NCBI GenBank assembly: GCA_031401235.1
Contig: JANNRJ010000030.1
Span: 124,001-188,000 of the forward strand
Reading direction: 5' to 3'
DNA length: 64,000 nt
Origin: UBA3006 sp031401235
GTDB taxonomy: Bacteria > Actinomycetota > Acidimicrobiia > Acidimicrobiales > Ilumatobacteraceae
Shown: piece after piece, positions 1 through 8,007 of the stretch
Position numbering within the stretch: position 1 is the stretch's first letter
Layout of the letters: every line of letters starts with the position of its first letter
Notes under the pieces: model-generated
Seen by the model: only the letters and a program-made list of their open reading frames with translations
Database searches by the model: none
Told to the model about the DNA's origin: nothing
Made by a program: the position numbers and the translations under genes

Positions 1-773
1 GCCGCCGGATCCGTATTGCTTGCATTGTTGAGTGCGGGAACCGTGGAATCGAGCCCGTCGGTCACCTGACCAAACAATGTGTAATTCGGTGGCAAAGTGG
101 TTCCGTCGGCACCGGTAATTACAAAAAATTGACTTCCATTGGTGTCAGGACCCGAGTTGGCCATGGCGATTGACCCAATTTTATATTCGCCGTCACTGGG
201 CAACTCGTCGGCAAAGTCATATCCGGGTCCACCGGATCCAGTAGCCGTCGGGTCGCCACATTGGACTACAAAGTCAAGAATTGCCCGGTGACAAGTGGTC
301 CCGTCGAAAAAATGATAACGAGCGAGCGTAACGAAACTATTCACCGCCAGTGGTGCCTTGATCGGGTCCAGCACGATGGTGAAAACACCTTTGTTCGTGG
401 TCACCACTGCCGAATAACTGTGTGTGGCATCGATGCAAGTTGGCGGAGCTTTTTCGAATGATGCCACTCTGGTTTCTGAACCATCAACGGCAGGGCAAGG
501 GGTATCGCCGGTAATTGCCCGTCCGGCGAGTGTTGTGACAGGAGTGCTCACAGTGGTTTCGACGACCGTTGTGTCAACGATCGAAGTATCGGTAGTAGTG
601 GAGGAATCTCCACCGGAGACAAAGATAATTGCGGTGATACCAAGAACTGCGGCGACACCAACGAGAACTTTGATGATGCGACCGCGAACACGTTGTCGTT
701 GCGCCTGGTCTGCAAGTTCACTGAGCCGTTGACGTCGATTTTCTTTTTTACGAATGCGCTTGTCGGTACCCAT
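1..773 (-). CDS. Membrane-anchored peptidyl-prolyl cis-trans isomerase (cyclophilin), C-terminus cut off
   Basis: Cyclophilin-type prolyl isomerase, probably acting on exported proteins. The protein opens with a basic, cytoplasmic N-terminus (MGTDKRIRKKENRRQRL), a single membrane segment near residues 37-54 (VLVGVAAVLGITAIIFV), a Thr/Ser-rich linker, and then a cyclophilin domain. Recognisable family segments are FFDGTTCHRAILDFVVQCGD, ANSGPDTNGSQFFV and YTLFGQVTDGLD. The reading frame is open to base 1, so about 257 codons are visible and the last part lies outside the window. The ATG at 773-771 is preceded by TAACCT nine bases upstream. It is divergent from lysC across 42 bases. Family assignment is firm; the substrate is unknown. 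Confidence 0.9.
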   Translation of the reverse strand, partial: MGTDKRIRKKENRRQRLSELADQAQRQRVRGRIIKVLVGVAAVLGITAIIFVSGGDSSTTTDTSIVDTTVVETTVSTPVTTLAGRAITGDTPCPAVDGSETRVASFEKAPPTCIDATHSYSAVVTTNKGVFTIVLDPIKAPLAVNSFVTLARYHFFDGTTCHRAILDFVVQCGDPTATGSGGPGYDFADELPSDGEYKIGSIAMANSGPDTNGSQFFVITGADGTTLPPNYTLFGQVTDGLDSTVPALNNASNTDPA

Positions 774-800
774 AGCTCCCCAAGGTTACTGGCGCACCGC

Positions 801-806
801 TAGCGT
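801..806 (+). promoter_or_regulatory. Candidate -10 element of lysC
   Basis: TAGCGT lies nine bases before the GTG start of lysC in the 42-base divergent gap. On the other strand TAACCT lies nine bases before the cyclophilin start. Both fit the TAnnnT actinobacterial -10 consensus and would give leaderless or nearly leaderless transcripts. No clear -35 is seen. Confidence 0.4.
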
Positions 807-815
807 TAAGAACCT

Positions 816-2078
816 GTGGCTGTGATTGTTCAGAAATACGGTGGCACTTCAGTTGCTGATCCTGAACGAATGCGCAATGTCGCTCGCCACATTGCTGCAA
901 CAAGAGAAAAAGGTGATGATGTCGTTGTAGTTGTGTCGGCAATGGGTAAGGCAACTGACAATCTTGTGGAATTGGCGCATCAAGTTTCCAGTTCTCCACA
1001 GGGTCGAGAGATGGACATGTTGTTGACCACTGGAGAGCGCATCTCGATGTCATTGCTGTGTATGGCTCTGCACGATTTGGACTGTGATGCGGTGAGTTTT
1101 ACCGGAAGTCAAGTTGGCATCATCACGGATACAACACATACAAAAGCCAAGATTCTCGAAATAAAGGGCGATCGAGTGCGTGAAGCTCTCGCCAATGGCA
1201 AAATTGCTGTAGTCGCCGGATTTCAGGGGGTGAGTACCGCCCGCGAAATCACCACACTTGGCCGCGGCGGTGGTGACACGACTGCCGTTGCCCTGGCTGC
1301 GGCATTGCACGCCGATGTGTGTGAAATATACACAGATGTCACGGGGGTATTTAGTGCCGATCCGCGAGTAGTTCCACAGGCACGCAAGATTCGAAAATTG
1401 AGTTTTGATGACATGCTTGAAATGGCGGGCGCCGGCAGCAAAATTCTTGCCCTTCGTTCAGTCGAATTCGCCCGCAATCACAACATTCCACTACACGTTC
1501 GATCGAGTTTCACATGGGAAGAAGGCACTTGGATACTCGGTGTCGACGACGAAAGGATGAAGAATATGGAAGGTCCAATTATCTCTGGTGTCGTGCATGA
1601 CGTGGGAGAATCAAAGATCACTTTGCTAGGGGTCCCGGATCGACCGGGAGTATCGGCATTGTTGTTTGAGTCGTTGGCCACCGCGAATGTCAATGTCGAC
1701 ATGATTGTGCAAAACACTTCAATCAACGGAACGACAGACATTTCCTTTACCATGCCAAGTGCAGATGTAGCAATTGCCGTTCCGATCGTGGAAGGTGTCG
1801 GCCGAGAGGTCGGGGCATCTGGGGTCACCCAGGACTCTGAAATCGTCAAACTCAGTCTCGTCGGAGCTGGCATGAAATCGAGCCCAGGAATCGCGGCCAA
1901 AATGTTTCGAGTTCTCGCCGACAACGATGTCAATATCGAGATGATTTCGACGAGCACAATTCGGATCTCTGTCGTCGTTGAGCAATCAAAACTGGAATCC
2001 GCCGTGCGGGCCTTGCATACCGCATTTGACCTGGATAGCGGTGAGGAGTACTCGGCTCCACTTCCAGAGCGAAATTAA
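816..2078 (+). CDS. lysC: Aspartate kinase
   Basis: Phosphorylates aspartate, the first step toward lysine, threonine, methionine and diaminopimelate. The N-terminal kinase domain starts with the family signature VQKYGGTSV and carries TTGERIS and GRGGGDTTAVALAAALHAD. The C-terminal third holds paired ACT domains (around VGESKITLLGVPDRPGVSALLF and SLVGAGMKSSPGIAAKMF), where lysine/threonine feedback normally acts. At 420 residues it matches actinobacterial homologues. Start is GTG. It is followed by a methyltransferase and then asd, the next enzyme of the pathway, in a tight operon with gaps of 9-12 bases. Confidence 0.97.
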   Translation: MAVIVQKYGGTSVADPERMRNVARHIAATREKGDDVVVVVSAMGKATDNLVELAHQVSSSPQGREMDMLLTTGERISMSLLCMALHDLDCDAVSFTGSQVGIITDTTHTKAKILEIKGDRVREALANGKIAVVAGFQGVSTAREITTLGRGGGDTTAVALAAALHADVCEIYTDVTGVFSADPRVVPQARKIRKLSFDDMLEMAGAGSKILALRSVEFARNHNIPLHVRSSFTWEEGTWILGVDDERMKNMEGPIISGVVHDVGESKITLLGVPDRPGVSALLFESLATANVNVDMIVQNTSINGTTDISFTMPSADVAIAVPIVEGVGREVGASGVTQDSEIVKLSLVGAGMKSSPGIAAKMFRVLADNDVNIEMISTSTIRISVVVEQSKLESAVRALHTAFDLDSGEEYSAPLPERN

Positions 2079-2090
2079 GTTTCTTGATTC

Positions 2091-2945
2091 ATGCCTCGAC
2101 GTCGCCCCCATTTCATTCCATGGCGTAGCGCAGGAACCGTCACCGAATCTGGCCTTAATTTTGACGAAGTAGTTCGGGAAACAGGTTGGGTATTCAACAA
2201 TAAAACTGGAGAGTCACTCACACTTGATTCGTTTGTGAAAACTGGCGATGCTGAAGTTCGACGATACATGCGTCAATTTGGATTCCCGCCTGATTTGTTG
2301 GCAACTCGAACCCTGCTGGAAATTGGTAGTGGTATAGGACGAATGACCGCATCGTTTACAAATCAGTGCGCCCAAGTAATCGCGGCTGATGTGGACGCCG
2401 CTTTTCTTGAGCGATGTCGAGAAACAGTGAGTCTGCATGGTCATGTGGACCGTCTTCAGATATCCCATGTGTCGGACGGCCGATCACTGTCGCTACCCGA
2501 TGATTCGGCCGACGTGGCGTTTTCGTACATCACGTTGCAACACTGTGATCGCGATGATGCTCTTGCACTGACCCGCGAGGCAATTCGAGTCATCCGTGAT
2601 GGAGGTTCGATTGTTCTCAATTATCGACTTCGGATAAAGAGTGATGCACTTTTGGTTCCACTTGGAAAATTTGTGCGACTGTTATGGCGAATCCCGGTGA
2701 TCGGTCACCGGATGTCGTTGTGGCGATGGGCAACGAGGCTGGGATGGCAGGCGAATCGCCTGAATCCCGACGATGTGTTTGGAAATTTGCAATCTGACCC
2801 CAATATCTTCGTGTCATTGTCTGAAATTCAAGTATTCCATTCACCATTTCGAGCATTGACTACGGCTACTTCAGGCGTCAAAGTTCAAGAACTCAAGCGC
2901 GTCAATGCGAGTCATTGGTGGCTGGTCGCAAAAATCAACAAGTAG
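2091..2945 (+). CDS. Class I SAM-dependent methyltransferase, substrate unknown
   Basis: A 284-residue Rossmann-fold methyltransferase. Motif I is LEIGSGIG near residues 76-83, followed by the acidic AdoMet-ribose residue in IAADVD near residue 100. A motif IV-like stretch is ADVAFSYITLQHCDRDDALAL, ahead of IRVIRDGGSIVLNYR. It belongs to the small-molecule/ubiE-like class by appearance, but nothing in the sequence fixes the substrate. It is inserted between lysC and asd, which are adjacent in most actinobacteria; spacing (12 and 9 bases) implies one transcript. A role in aspartate-family metabolism would be only an inference from position. Confidence 0.85.
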   Translation: MPRRRPHFIPWRSAGTVTESGLNFDEVVRETGWVFNNKTGESLTLDSFVKTGDAEVRRYMRQFGFPPDLLATRTLLEIGSGIGRMTASFTNQCAQVIAADVDAAFLERCRETVSLHGHVDRLQISHVSDGRSLSLPDDSADVAFSYITLQHCDRDDALALTREAIRVIRDGGSIVLNYRLRIKSDALLVPLGKFVRLLWRIPVIGHRMSLWRWATRLGWQANRLNPDDVFGNLQSDPNIFVSLSEIQVFHSPFRALTTATSGVKVQELKRVNASHWWLVAKINK

Positions 2946-2954
2946 CATTATTTC

Positions 2955-3980
2955 ATGCGTGTAGGTGTCGTTGGAGCTACGGGGATGGTTGGCACTGTCA
3001 TGCGCCAGCTACTGCTAGAGCGAAAATATCCAGTTGACGAGTTGCGACTGTTTGCCTCAGCCCGATCGGCCGGAACCACTATCGATTGGAACGGTTCGTC
3101 ATTTCTTGTTGAAGACGCCACCAAAGCCGACCCTCATGGTCTGGATGTGGTGATGTTCTCTGCTGGCGCCACGGCATCGCGAGCGCTTGCCGCAAAATAT
3201 GCCGACGCCGGAGCAACAGTGATTGATAATTCATCGGCATGGAGAATGAATCCAGATGTTCCACTCATTGTTGCCGAAGTTAATCCTGAAGATGTTCACC
3301 AAGCACGAATGGGAATCATCGCCAATCCAAACTGCACGACGATGGCGGCGATGCCGGTGCTCAAACCGCTTCACGATGCCGCGCAATTAGTTCGATTGGT
3401 TATCAGTACATATCAAGCTGTGAGTGGTTTCGGAGTCCGGGGTATCGCCGAACTGAATGAGCAGATACTCAATGTGGCCAAAACGGCACAAAACCTAACT
3501 TTTGACGGCGAAGCGATTGAATTTCCCTCTCCCTCGGTGTTTGCCCGCCCGATCGCCTTCAATGTGTTGCCGTTTGCAGGCTCGCTGGTCAATGATGGGA
3601 CCTTAGAAACCGACGAAGAGCAAAAACTTCGCAACGAGAGTCGCAAAATCTTGCACATTGCTGATCTGAAAGTCTCCGGTAGCTGTGTCCGAGTACCGGT
3701 TTTTACCGGCCACTCGTTGTCAATCAACGCTGAGTTTGCTCGTTCGATGACGCCGACTCGGGCAATCGAGATACTGACCAATGCGCCAGGGGTGGAGGTT
3801 GTCGACATTCCCACTCCGCTGTTGGCCGCCGGCAAGGATCCCAGTTTCGTTGGAAGAATCAGACAGGATTCCTCAATTGATGACAATCGGGGAATCGTTC
3901 TATTCGTATCCAGCGACAATCTACGTAAAGGTGCAGCTCTTAACGCGTTACAGATAGCGGAGCTACTCGTTCGACAATAG
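2955..3980 (+). CDS. asd: Aspartate-semialdehyde dehydrogenase
   Basis: Reduces aspartyl phosphate to aspartate semialdehyde with NADPH, the second step of the aspartate pathway. The N-terminal nucleotide-binding motif is VGVVGATGMVG. The catalytic cysteine is C127 in NPNCTTMAA, and the substrate-binding loop and general-base histidine are in FTGHSLSINAEF. Length of 341 residues is normal. It is the last gene of the lysC operon and is followed closely by tRNA-Pro on the other strand. Confidence 0.97.
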   Translation: MRVGVVGATGMVGTVMRQLLLERKYPVDELRLFASARSAGTTIDWNGSSFLVEDATKADPHGLDVVMFSAGATASRALAAKYADAGATVIDNSSAWRMNPDVPLIVAEVNPEDVHQARMGIIANPNCTTMAAMPVLKPLHDAAQLVRLVISTYQAVSGFGVRGIAELNEQILNVAKTAQNLTFDGEAIEFPSPSVFARPIAFNVLPFAGSLVNDGTLETDEEQKLRNESRKILHIADLKVSGSCVRVPVFTGHSLSINAEFARSMTPTRAIEILTNAPGVEVVDIPTPLLAAGKDPSFVGRIRQDSSIDDNRGIVLFVSSDNLRKGAALNALQIAELLVRQ

Positions 3981-4000
3981 CTACGGCGAAATTGAGTGAG

Positions 4001-4074
4001 TCGGGGAAGGGAGATTTGAACTCCCGGCCTCCACGTCCCGAACGTGGCGCGCTACCAAGCTGCGCTATTCCCCG
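4001..4074 (-). tRNA. tRNA-Pro, anticodon CGG
   Basis: Read on the minus strand, the gene begins CGGGGAATAGCGCAGCTTGG and closes with the matching acceptor strand TTCCCCG plus discriminator A. The anticodon arm is CCACG-TTCGGGA-CGTGG, giving anticodon CGG. The T-arm carries GTTCAAATC. No CCA is encoded: CT follows the discriminator. All four stems pair as expected for tRNA-Pro. Confidence 0.97.
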
Positions 4075-4092
4075 GTGTGATGTGTTCGAACT

Positions 4093-4515
4093 CTAACTGC
4101 TGATGACCTCGGTGCTTCTCGAAGACCCCGTGTTACCTTCGTGCCATATTTCCAAACGGGAAACTGCCAATGCTCCACGTCGTAATCGGAGCGCATCAAG
4201 TGGTTTGATCAGCCAGCCTTCGGCGCCGCTTCTTCGAGCAAGGTGAACATCGGCTGGGCGGTCAAGCAACATGAGTACAGGTACATATGGAATTCGACCA
4301 TCGCTGTGATCTAGACGTAAATCCATCGCCACCGCCATCGCTCCCATCGATCCAATTTGCATGTCAAGTATCGCTAGATCAGGAGTGCGTTGGGCAATCG
4401 CCCCTGGCACATCTCGTCCGTTTTGGCAGACGGTGAATGATGTGTCTGGAGTTCCGAGAGCGGCGAGAACTTCATCGAGGACCCATTGGGCATCGGTCGC
4501 CAACAGAATATGCAC
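4093..4515 (-). CDS. Single-domain response regulator (CheY-like receiver)
   Basis: A stand-alone receiver domain of 140 residues with no output domain. The phosphoacceptor is probably D51 in LAILDMQIGSMG, the conserved lysine is K104 in GWLIKPLDALRL, and the N-terminal acidic pocket shows only one residue (D8 in LLATDAQ) instead of the usual pair. The Thr/Ser position after beta-4 is also not obvious (LMLLDRP), so the switch may be atypical. Start is GTG; TAGAAT sits six bases upstream, inside the 3' end of the preceding ArsA-like gene, so it probably has its own leaderless promoter. No histidine kinase is nearby. Confidence 0.8.
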   Translation of the reverse strand: MHILLATDAQWVLDEVLAALGTPDTSFTVCQNGRDVPGAIAQRTPDLAILDMQIGSMGAMAVAMDLRLDHSDGRIPYVPVLMLLDRPADVHLARRSGAEGWLIKPLDALRLRRGALAVSRLEIWHEGNTGSSRSTEVISS

Positions 4516-4521
4516 GCCGCG

Positions 4522-4527
4522 ATTCTA
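4522..4527 (-). promoter_or_regulatory. Candidate -10 element of the response regulator gene
   Basis: On the minus strand TAGAAT is followed by six bases and then the GTG start at 4515. It overlaps the last codons of the upstream ATPase gene. Confidence 0.45.
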
Positions 4528-5637
4528 TCTAGTCGAATTTGGGTCAGCTGAATATGGGACGTCACTAATAAGGTGATGCGCCACTATTCCGAGGGTGTCG
4601 GTATTGGCAACATCGTGAGCAAGCAGCGGTATGAACCTGACCGGAGCCGGCGCAACATGGGAGACCAGTTCAGCAACCCGCAACCGCTGGTCGCGAGCAC
4701 GCTCATTTAGTTGATCAAGATTTCGGAGCAGCGCCGAATAGTCATCGTTAGATCCCTGGCGTTCAGCGTTGTCAACATCGATCGCTTCAAATGATGGTTG
4801 AATGCGATTGACGATGAGTGCTGCAGTAGACAGATCTTCATCGCGCAACTTGGAAACGAAGAAATCCGCTTCGTTTATGGTCTCAAGATTGGGGGATGTC
4901 ACCACTACATAGGAGGTGGTGGGCGAACGCAACAGTGTCACGACTTCCATCGCGCGTTGTCGAAATCCCTCATCCATTCCATCAAATGCCCTAAAAAAGG
5001 CCAGAGCATCATCGAGGGCTTGGGCGCCAACTATTCGAGCGATGGCGCGAACGAATGGCTGCATTGCCGCGGCGATTACCTTTATGCCACCACGGGCGGG
5101 TGTTAGCAAAAATCGGTAAAGGCGGTGATCAAGGAATCGGATGAGACGGTTTGGGGCATCCAGAAAGTTGAGTGCATCGCGGGTGGGCGGAGTGTCAATA
5201 ACAACAAGGTTGAATCGGATGTCAGCGTGAAGTTGGAACAATTTTTCGGCGGCCATGTATTCCTGGGTTCCACTCAAATTGTTGGAAATGTTATGAAAGA
5301 ACCGGTTGGACATTATTCGCTCAACTTGTTCGTGGTTCGCACTGTAAGTGCGAACCACCTCATTAAATGTTGCCTGCGTGTCGAGCATCATTGCCCACAA
5401 TTCGCCGGGGTTCGCCTGGGTCGTCTCGATGCGATGTGGTTCGTTGCCAAGTTCGTCACCCAATCCCAATGCATCGGCAAGTCGTTTCGCAGGATCAATG
5501 GTGACTACTACGACCCGGCGACCAGTTCGCGCTGCAGCGATGCCAATTGCCGCAGCGGCAGTGGTTTTACCAACTCCGCCACTTCCACAGCAAATGATGA
5601 TTGAAGATTCGTCGATGACTCGATTGAAGTTAATCAC
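4525..5637 (-). CDS. ArsA/Get3-family ATPase, second of a pair
   Basis: A 370-residue SIMIBI-class ATPase with the deviant Walker A GSGGVGKTT near residues 18-26 and a switch segment VVIDTPPTRDALNFLDAP. It resembles Get3/ArsA, which bind hydrophobic helices or metalloids, rather than MinD. Tandem ArsA-like ATPases are a conserved actinobacterial feature (the Rv3679-Rv3680 pair, BagA/BagB, in Mycobacterium). The start ATG overlaps the stop of the upstream partner by four bases (ATGA), so the two are translationally coupled and probably form a heteromer. No arsenite-binding cysteine triad is evident, arguing against arsenic transport. Confidence 0.85.
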   Translation of the reverse strand: MINFNRVIDESSIIICCGSGGVGKTTAAAAIGIAAARTGRRVVVVTIDPAKRLADALGLGDELGNEPHRIETTQANPGELWAMMLDTQATFNEVVRTYSANHEQVERIMSNRFFHNISNNLSGTQEYMAAEKLFQLHADIRFNLVVIDTPPTRDALNFLDAPNRLIRFLDHRLYRFLLTPARGGIKVIAAAMQPFVRAIARIVGAQALDDALAFFRAFDGMDEGFRQRAMEVVTLLRSPTTSYVVVTSPNLETINEADFFVSKLRDEDLSTAALIVNRIQPSFEAIDVDNAERQGSNDDYSALLRNLDQLNERARDQRLRVAELVSHVAPAPVRFIPLLAHDVANTDTLGIVAHHLISDVPYSADPNSTR

Positions 5638-6542
5638 AACATCAGAATCTGTTCGCGGATTGCTGCGGCAATGTTTTCACAGCGCATTGCCGAGAAAAAC
5701 GGAAGTGTAAGAGTCGGTAGCGCTAATTTCTGCGAGAGTCGCGTGATTTCATTTGATTGTATTTGAACGCGCGAATTATGAAACTGGGCTGCCTGAACGA
5801 GGCCGGATTGTAGGTCCAACGATAGTGGAATCGAAAGTACACCGGGTTCTTCCACACCGTTGATCACAATTGGTGCAAGTTGAACTCCTACTTCTTCCTC
5901 GAGAGCAAACGCAGTCTCGACAAGTTCGTTGACTGGAGTTGTTTCTGGGAGAGTCACGAGCATGACCTGACAACGGGAACCGTCGGCAAGAAGTTCTAAT
6001 ATTTCTTCGGCTTGTTGGTGAATCGGTCCGCCACTCACAGATTTGTGCATTGCTCGAGGTGCGATCAACATCGAAATGGCGTGTCCGGCGGCAGGTCCAT
6101 CCACGACGATGAGATCGGCCGCATTTTCGAGTTCGAGTGCTTTGATTTTGCCGAGCACCAACAGGTCATCGATTCCTGGCGCGGCGGTGGCAATGATGTC
6201 GACAATTCCACTTTTCATGAGCCGTCGCGAGATCCGGCCCAGGCCGTGTGTGTCGAGGTAGTCGCTGAGGGCTGCTTGGGCGGTGATTCGGCGAGCAGTG
6301 ATGTGGCCGGTGCCACATTGCGGATCGATAAGAGTTATCTCGGTTGATTCATAGCCGAGAGGCTTGGAGCAACCAAAGATTCGTTCTGCCCCAGGTTTTT
6401 CGTCTAATTCAATAAACAACACCTTGAGTCCGATTTGCGCTGCTGCCATCGCCAGTCCAGCAGATACGGTTGTCTTGCCGACACCGCCCTTTCCCGCAAC
6501 AATCACGATGCGGGAAGCGGTGAAGAATGTCAATTGGTCCAC
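5634..6542 (-). CDS. ArsA/Get3-family ATPase, first of a pair
   Basis: A 302-residue ATPase with Walker A GKGGVGKTT near residues 17-25 and the invariant lysine of the deviant motif. The segment LIVVDGPAAGHAISML corresponds to the DGPA switch seen in Get3-like proteins. It is shorter than its partner and precedes it in the operon, the same order as Rv3679-Rv3680. Start is GTG with the Shine-Dalgarno-like GGAGGG a few bases upstream. It diverges from the NfeD-like gene with about 20 bases between start codons. Partner and client are unknown. Confidence 0.85.
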   Translation of the reverse strand: MDQLTFFTASRIVIVAGKGGVGKTTVSAGLAMAAAQIGLKVLFIELDEKPGAERIFGCSKPLGYESTEITLIDPQCGTGHITARRITAQAALSDYLDTHGLGRISRRLMKSGIVDIIATAAPGIDDLLVLGKIKALELENAADLIVVDGPAAGHAISMLIAPRAMHKSVSGGPIHQQAEEILELLADGSRCQVMLVTLPETTPVNELVETAFALEEEVGVQLAPIVINGVEEPGVLSIPLSLDLQSGLVQAAQFHNSRVQIQSNEITRLSQKLALPTLTLPFFSAMRCENIAAAIREQILML

Positions 6543-6561
6543 GCGCCCTCCGGAGGCTTCC

Positions 6562-7911
6562 TTGCGCAGGTTACTCAGAGTTATGGCACTTGGGGCGATC
6601 GCGCTGCTATTTGGGTCGATGTTTTTCTCGACTCAATCTGCAAGCGCCGAAGAATCAGCAACTGACTTGGCCCCGGTGGATGTCTTTGCCGTGAGTGGAT
6701 TGATTGATGAGGTCGTTGCTCATGAAATTGAGCAAACACTCGATCGTTCAGCGTCTAATGGAGCCCAAGCCGTGATCTTGCAAGTGAATTCAGTTGGAGC
6801 GGTCGTATCTACTCAGCGGATGACGCAGTTATTGGAGCGCATCGCATCGGCAAATATTCCAGTCGCGATTTGGGTCGGACCATCTGGAGCACGCGCCTAT
6901 GGATTTTCGGCTCAACTTCTTGCAGTTGCCGATGTCAGTGCGATGGCTCCCGGGACCCGTGTTGGCTATTCCGGAACGCCACTTGTGGTCAACGGCGAGG
7001 CAGTGAGTCTCGGAGAGGCAAGCATCAGGTTGCGTACTTCTACAATCGGCTTCGTTGATGCGCGGAGATTGGGAGTCCTCAAACTTTCTGGAACCGACCA
7101 AGGTGTTCCGGTTGTGCGCAACATGATAAATGTGCTTGACGGTCTCACCATCGATGGCAAGGTGTTGAAAACCACTGTCGAAACATTGGATGGAAGTGGT
7201 CAAGTGGTTCGTGAAACCACAACAACACGCTTTTTCAAACTTGATGTGCTGGCTCAACTCATGCACACGGTGGCAAGCCCTCCAGTGGCATATCTTTTGT
7301 TCGCGATTGGACTGACATTGCTTGTGCTTGAGTTCTTTACCGCCGGAATTGGAATTGCCGGTTTGGTCGGTGCTGTATGCACTGTTTTTGGTTGTTATGG
7401 GTTCGCGGCGCTCCCTGTTCGGGGCTGGAGTATCGGTTTGTTGATCGTGGCGATGATTGCTCTGGCGATCGATGTTCAAGTAGGTGTCCCTCGATTATGG
7501 ACTGCGATCGGACTAGGAATGTTTGTCGTTTCGTCCTTCACTTTGTTCCGACCAATTGACGGTACCGATATGCGTTTGTCATGGCTAACTCTCGTTTCTG
7601 GAATCGCCATGATGTCACTTGCATTCATTGTTGGCATGCCGTCGATTGTGAGAACTCGCTTTGCGACTCCAACCATTGGACGAGAGTGGATGATTGGGTC
7701 GCCAGGCACCGCTGTTACCGATATTGCCCCTGAAGGAATTGTCAAAGTTCATGAGGCTTCGTGGCGGGCTCGCACCAATCGGGCGACGCCGCTCAGCGCT
7801 GGATCGCCACTCCGTGTTGTCGGAATTGACGGCGTCACCCTCGACGTCGAGCCGTTGGAAGGCGCAGCTCGCGATTATCGCGAAATGCGCAAACCTTCGT
7901 CTGACGCGTGA
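6562..7911 (+). CDS. NfeD-like membrane protein with a degenerate ClpP-class protease domain
   Basis: About 449 residues: an N-terminal signal segment (RRLLRVMALGAIALLFG), an extracytoplasmic ClpP/crotonase-fold domain, four or five membrane helices around residues 235-360, and a C-terminal OB-fold NfeD domain (IGSPGTAVTDIAPEGIVKVH). The start is placed at TTG 6562 because GGAGG lies five bases before it and it supplies the basic n-region; ATG 6583 is the alternative. An open frame continues upstream but runs through the divergent ATPase gene. The catalytic Ser of the family motif ASAG is replaced: the segment reads GARAYGFSAQ, and the helix with the catalytic Lys is shortened, so proteolysis looks lost. 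Confidence 0.8.
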   Translation: MRRLLRVMALGAIALLFGSMFFSTQSASAEESATDLAPVDVFAVSGLIDEVVAHEIEQTLDRSASNGAQAVILQVNSVGAVVSTQRMTQLLERIASANIPVAIWVGPSGARAYGFSAQLLAVADVSAMAPGTRVGYSGTPLVVNGEAVSLGEASIRLRTSTIGFVDARRLGVLKLSGTDQGVPVVRNMINVLDGLTIDGKVLKTTVETLDGSGQVVRETTTTRFFKLDVLAQLMHTVASPPVAYLLFAIGLTLLVLEFFTAGIGIAGLVGAVCTVFGCYGFAALPVRGWSIGLLIVAMIALAIDVQVGVPRLWTAIGLGMFVVSSFTLFRPIDGTDMRLSWLTLVSGIAMMSLAFIVGMPSIVRTRFATPTIGREWMIGSPGTAVTDIAPEGIVKVHEASWRARTNRATPLSAGSPLRVVGIDGVTLDVEPLEGAARDYREMRKPSSDA

Positions 7912-8007
7912 TATGCAACCAAATTCTCTTGAGCGGAGTTCTACATGATGTATGAACGGGCTCGACAGTGAAATTGAACCTGGGAAACTGAAAGTGGGAA
8001 TCTGAGA

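Noticed and set aside
1050..1957. Long antisense frames over lysC and similar ones over nfeD, hemA, nuoD and nuoG
   Set aside because: They mirror codon structure of strongly supported genes and have no start signals or family features.
6364..6561. In-frame extension of the NfeD-like gene to 6364
   Set aside because: It would overlap the divergent ATPase gene by about 180 bases and lacks a ribosome site; TTG 6562 has GGAGG and starts a proper signal segment.
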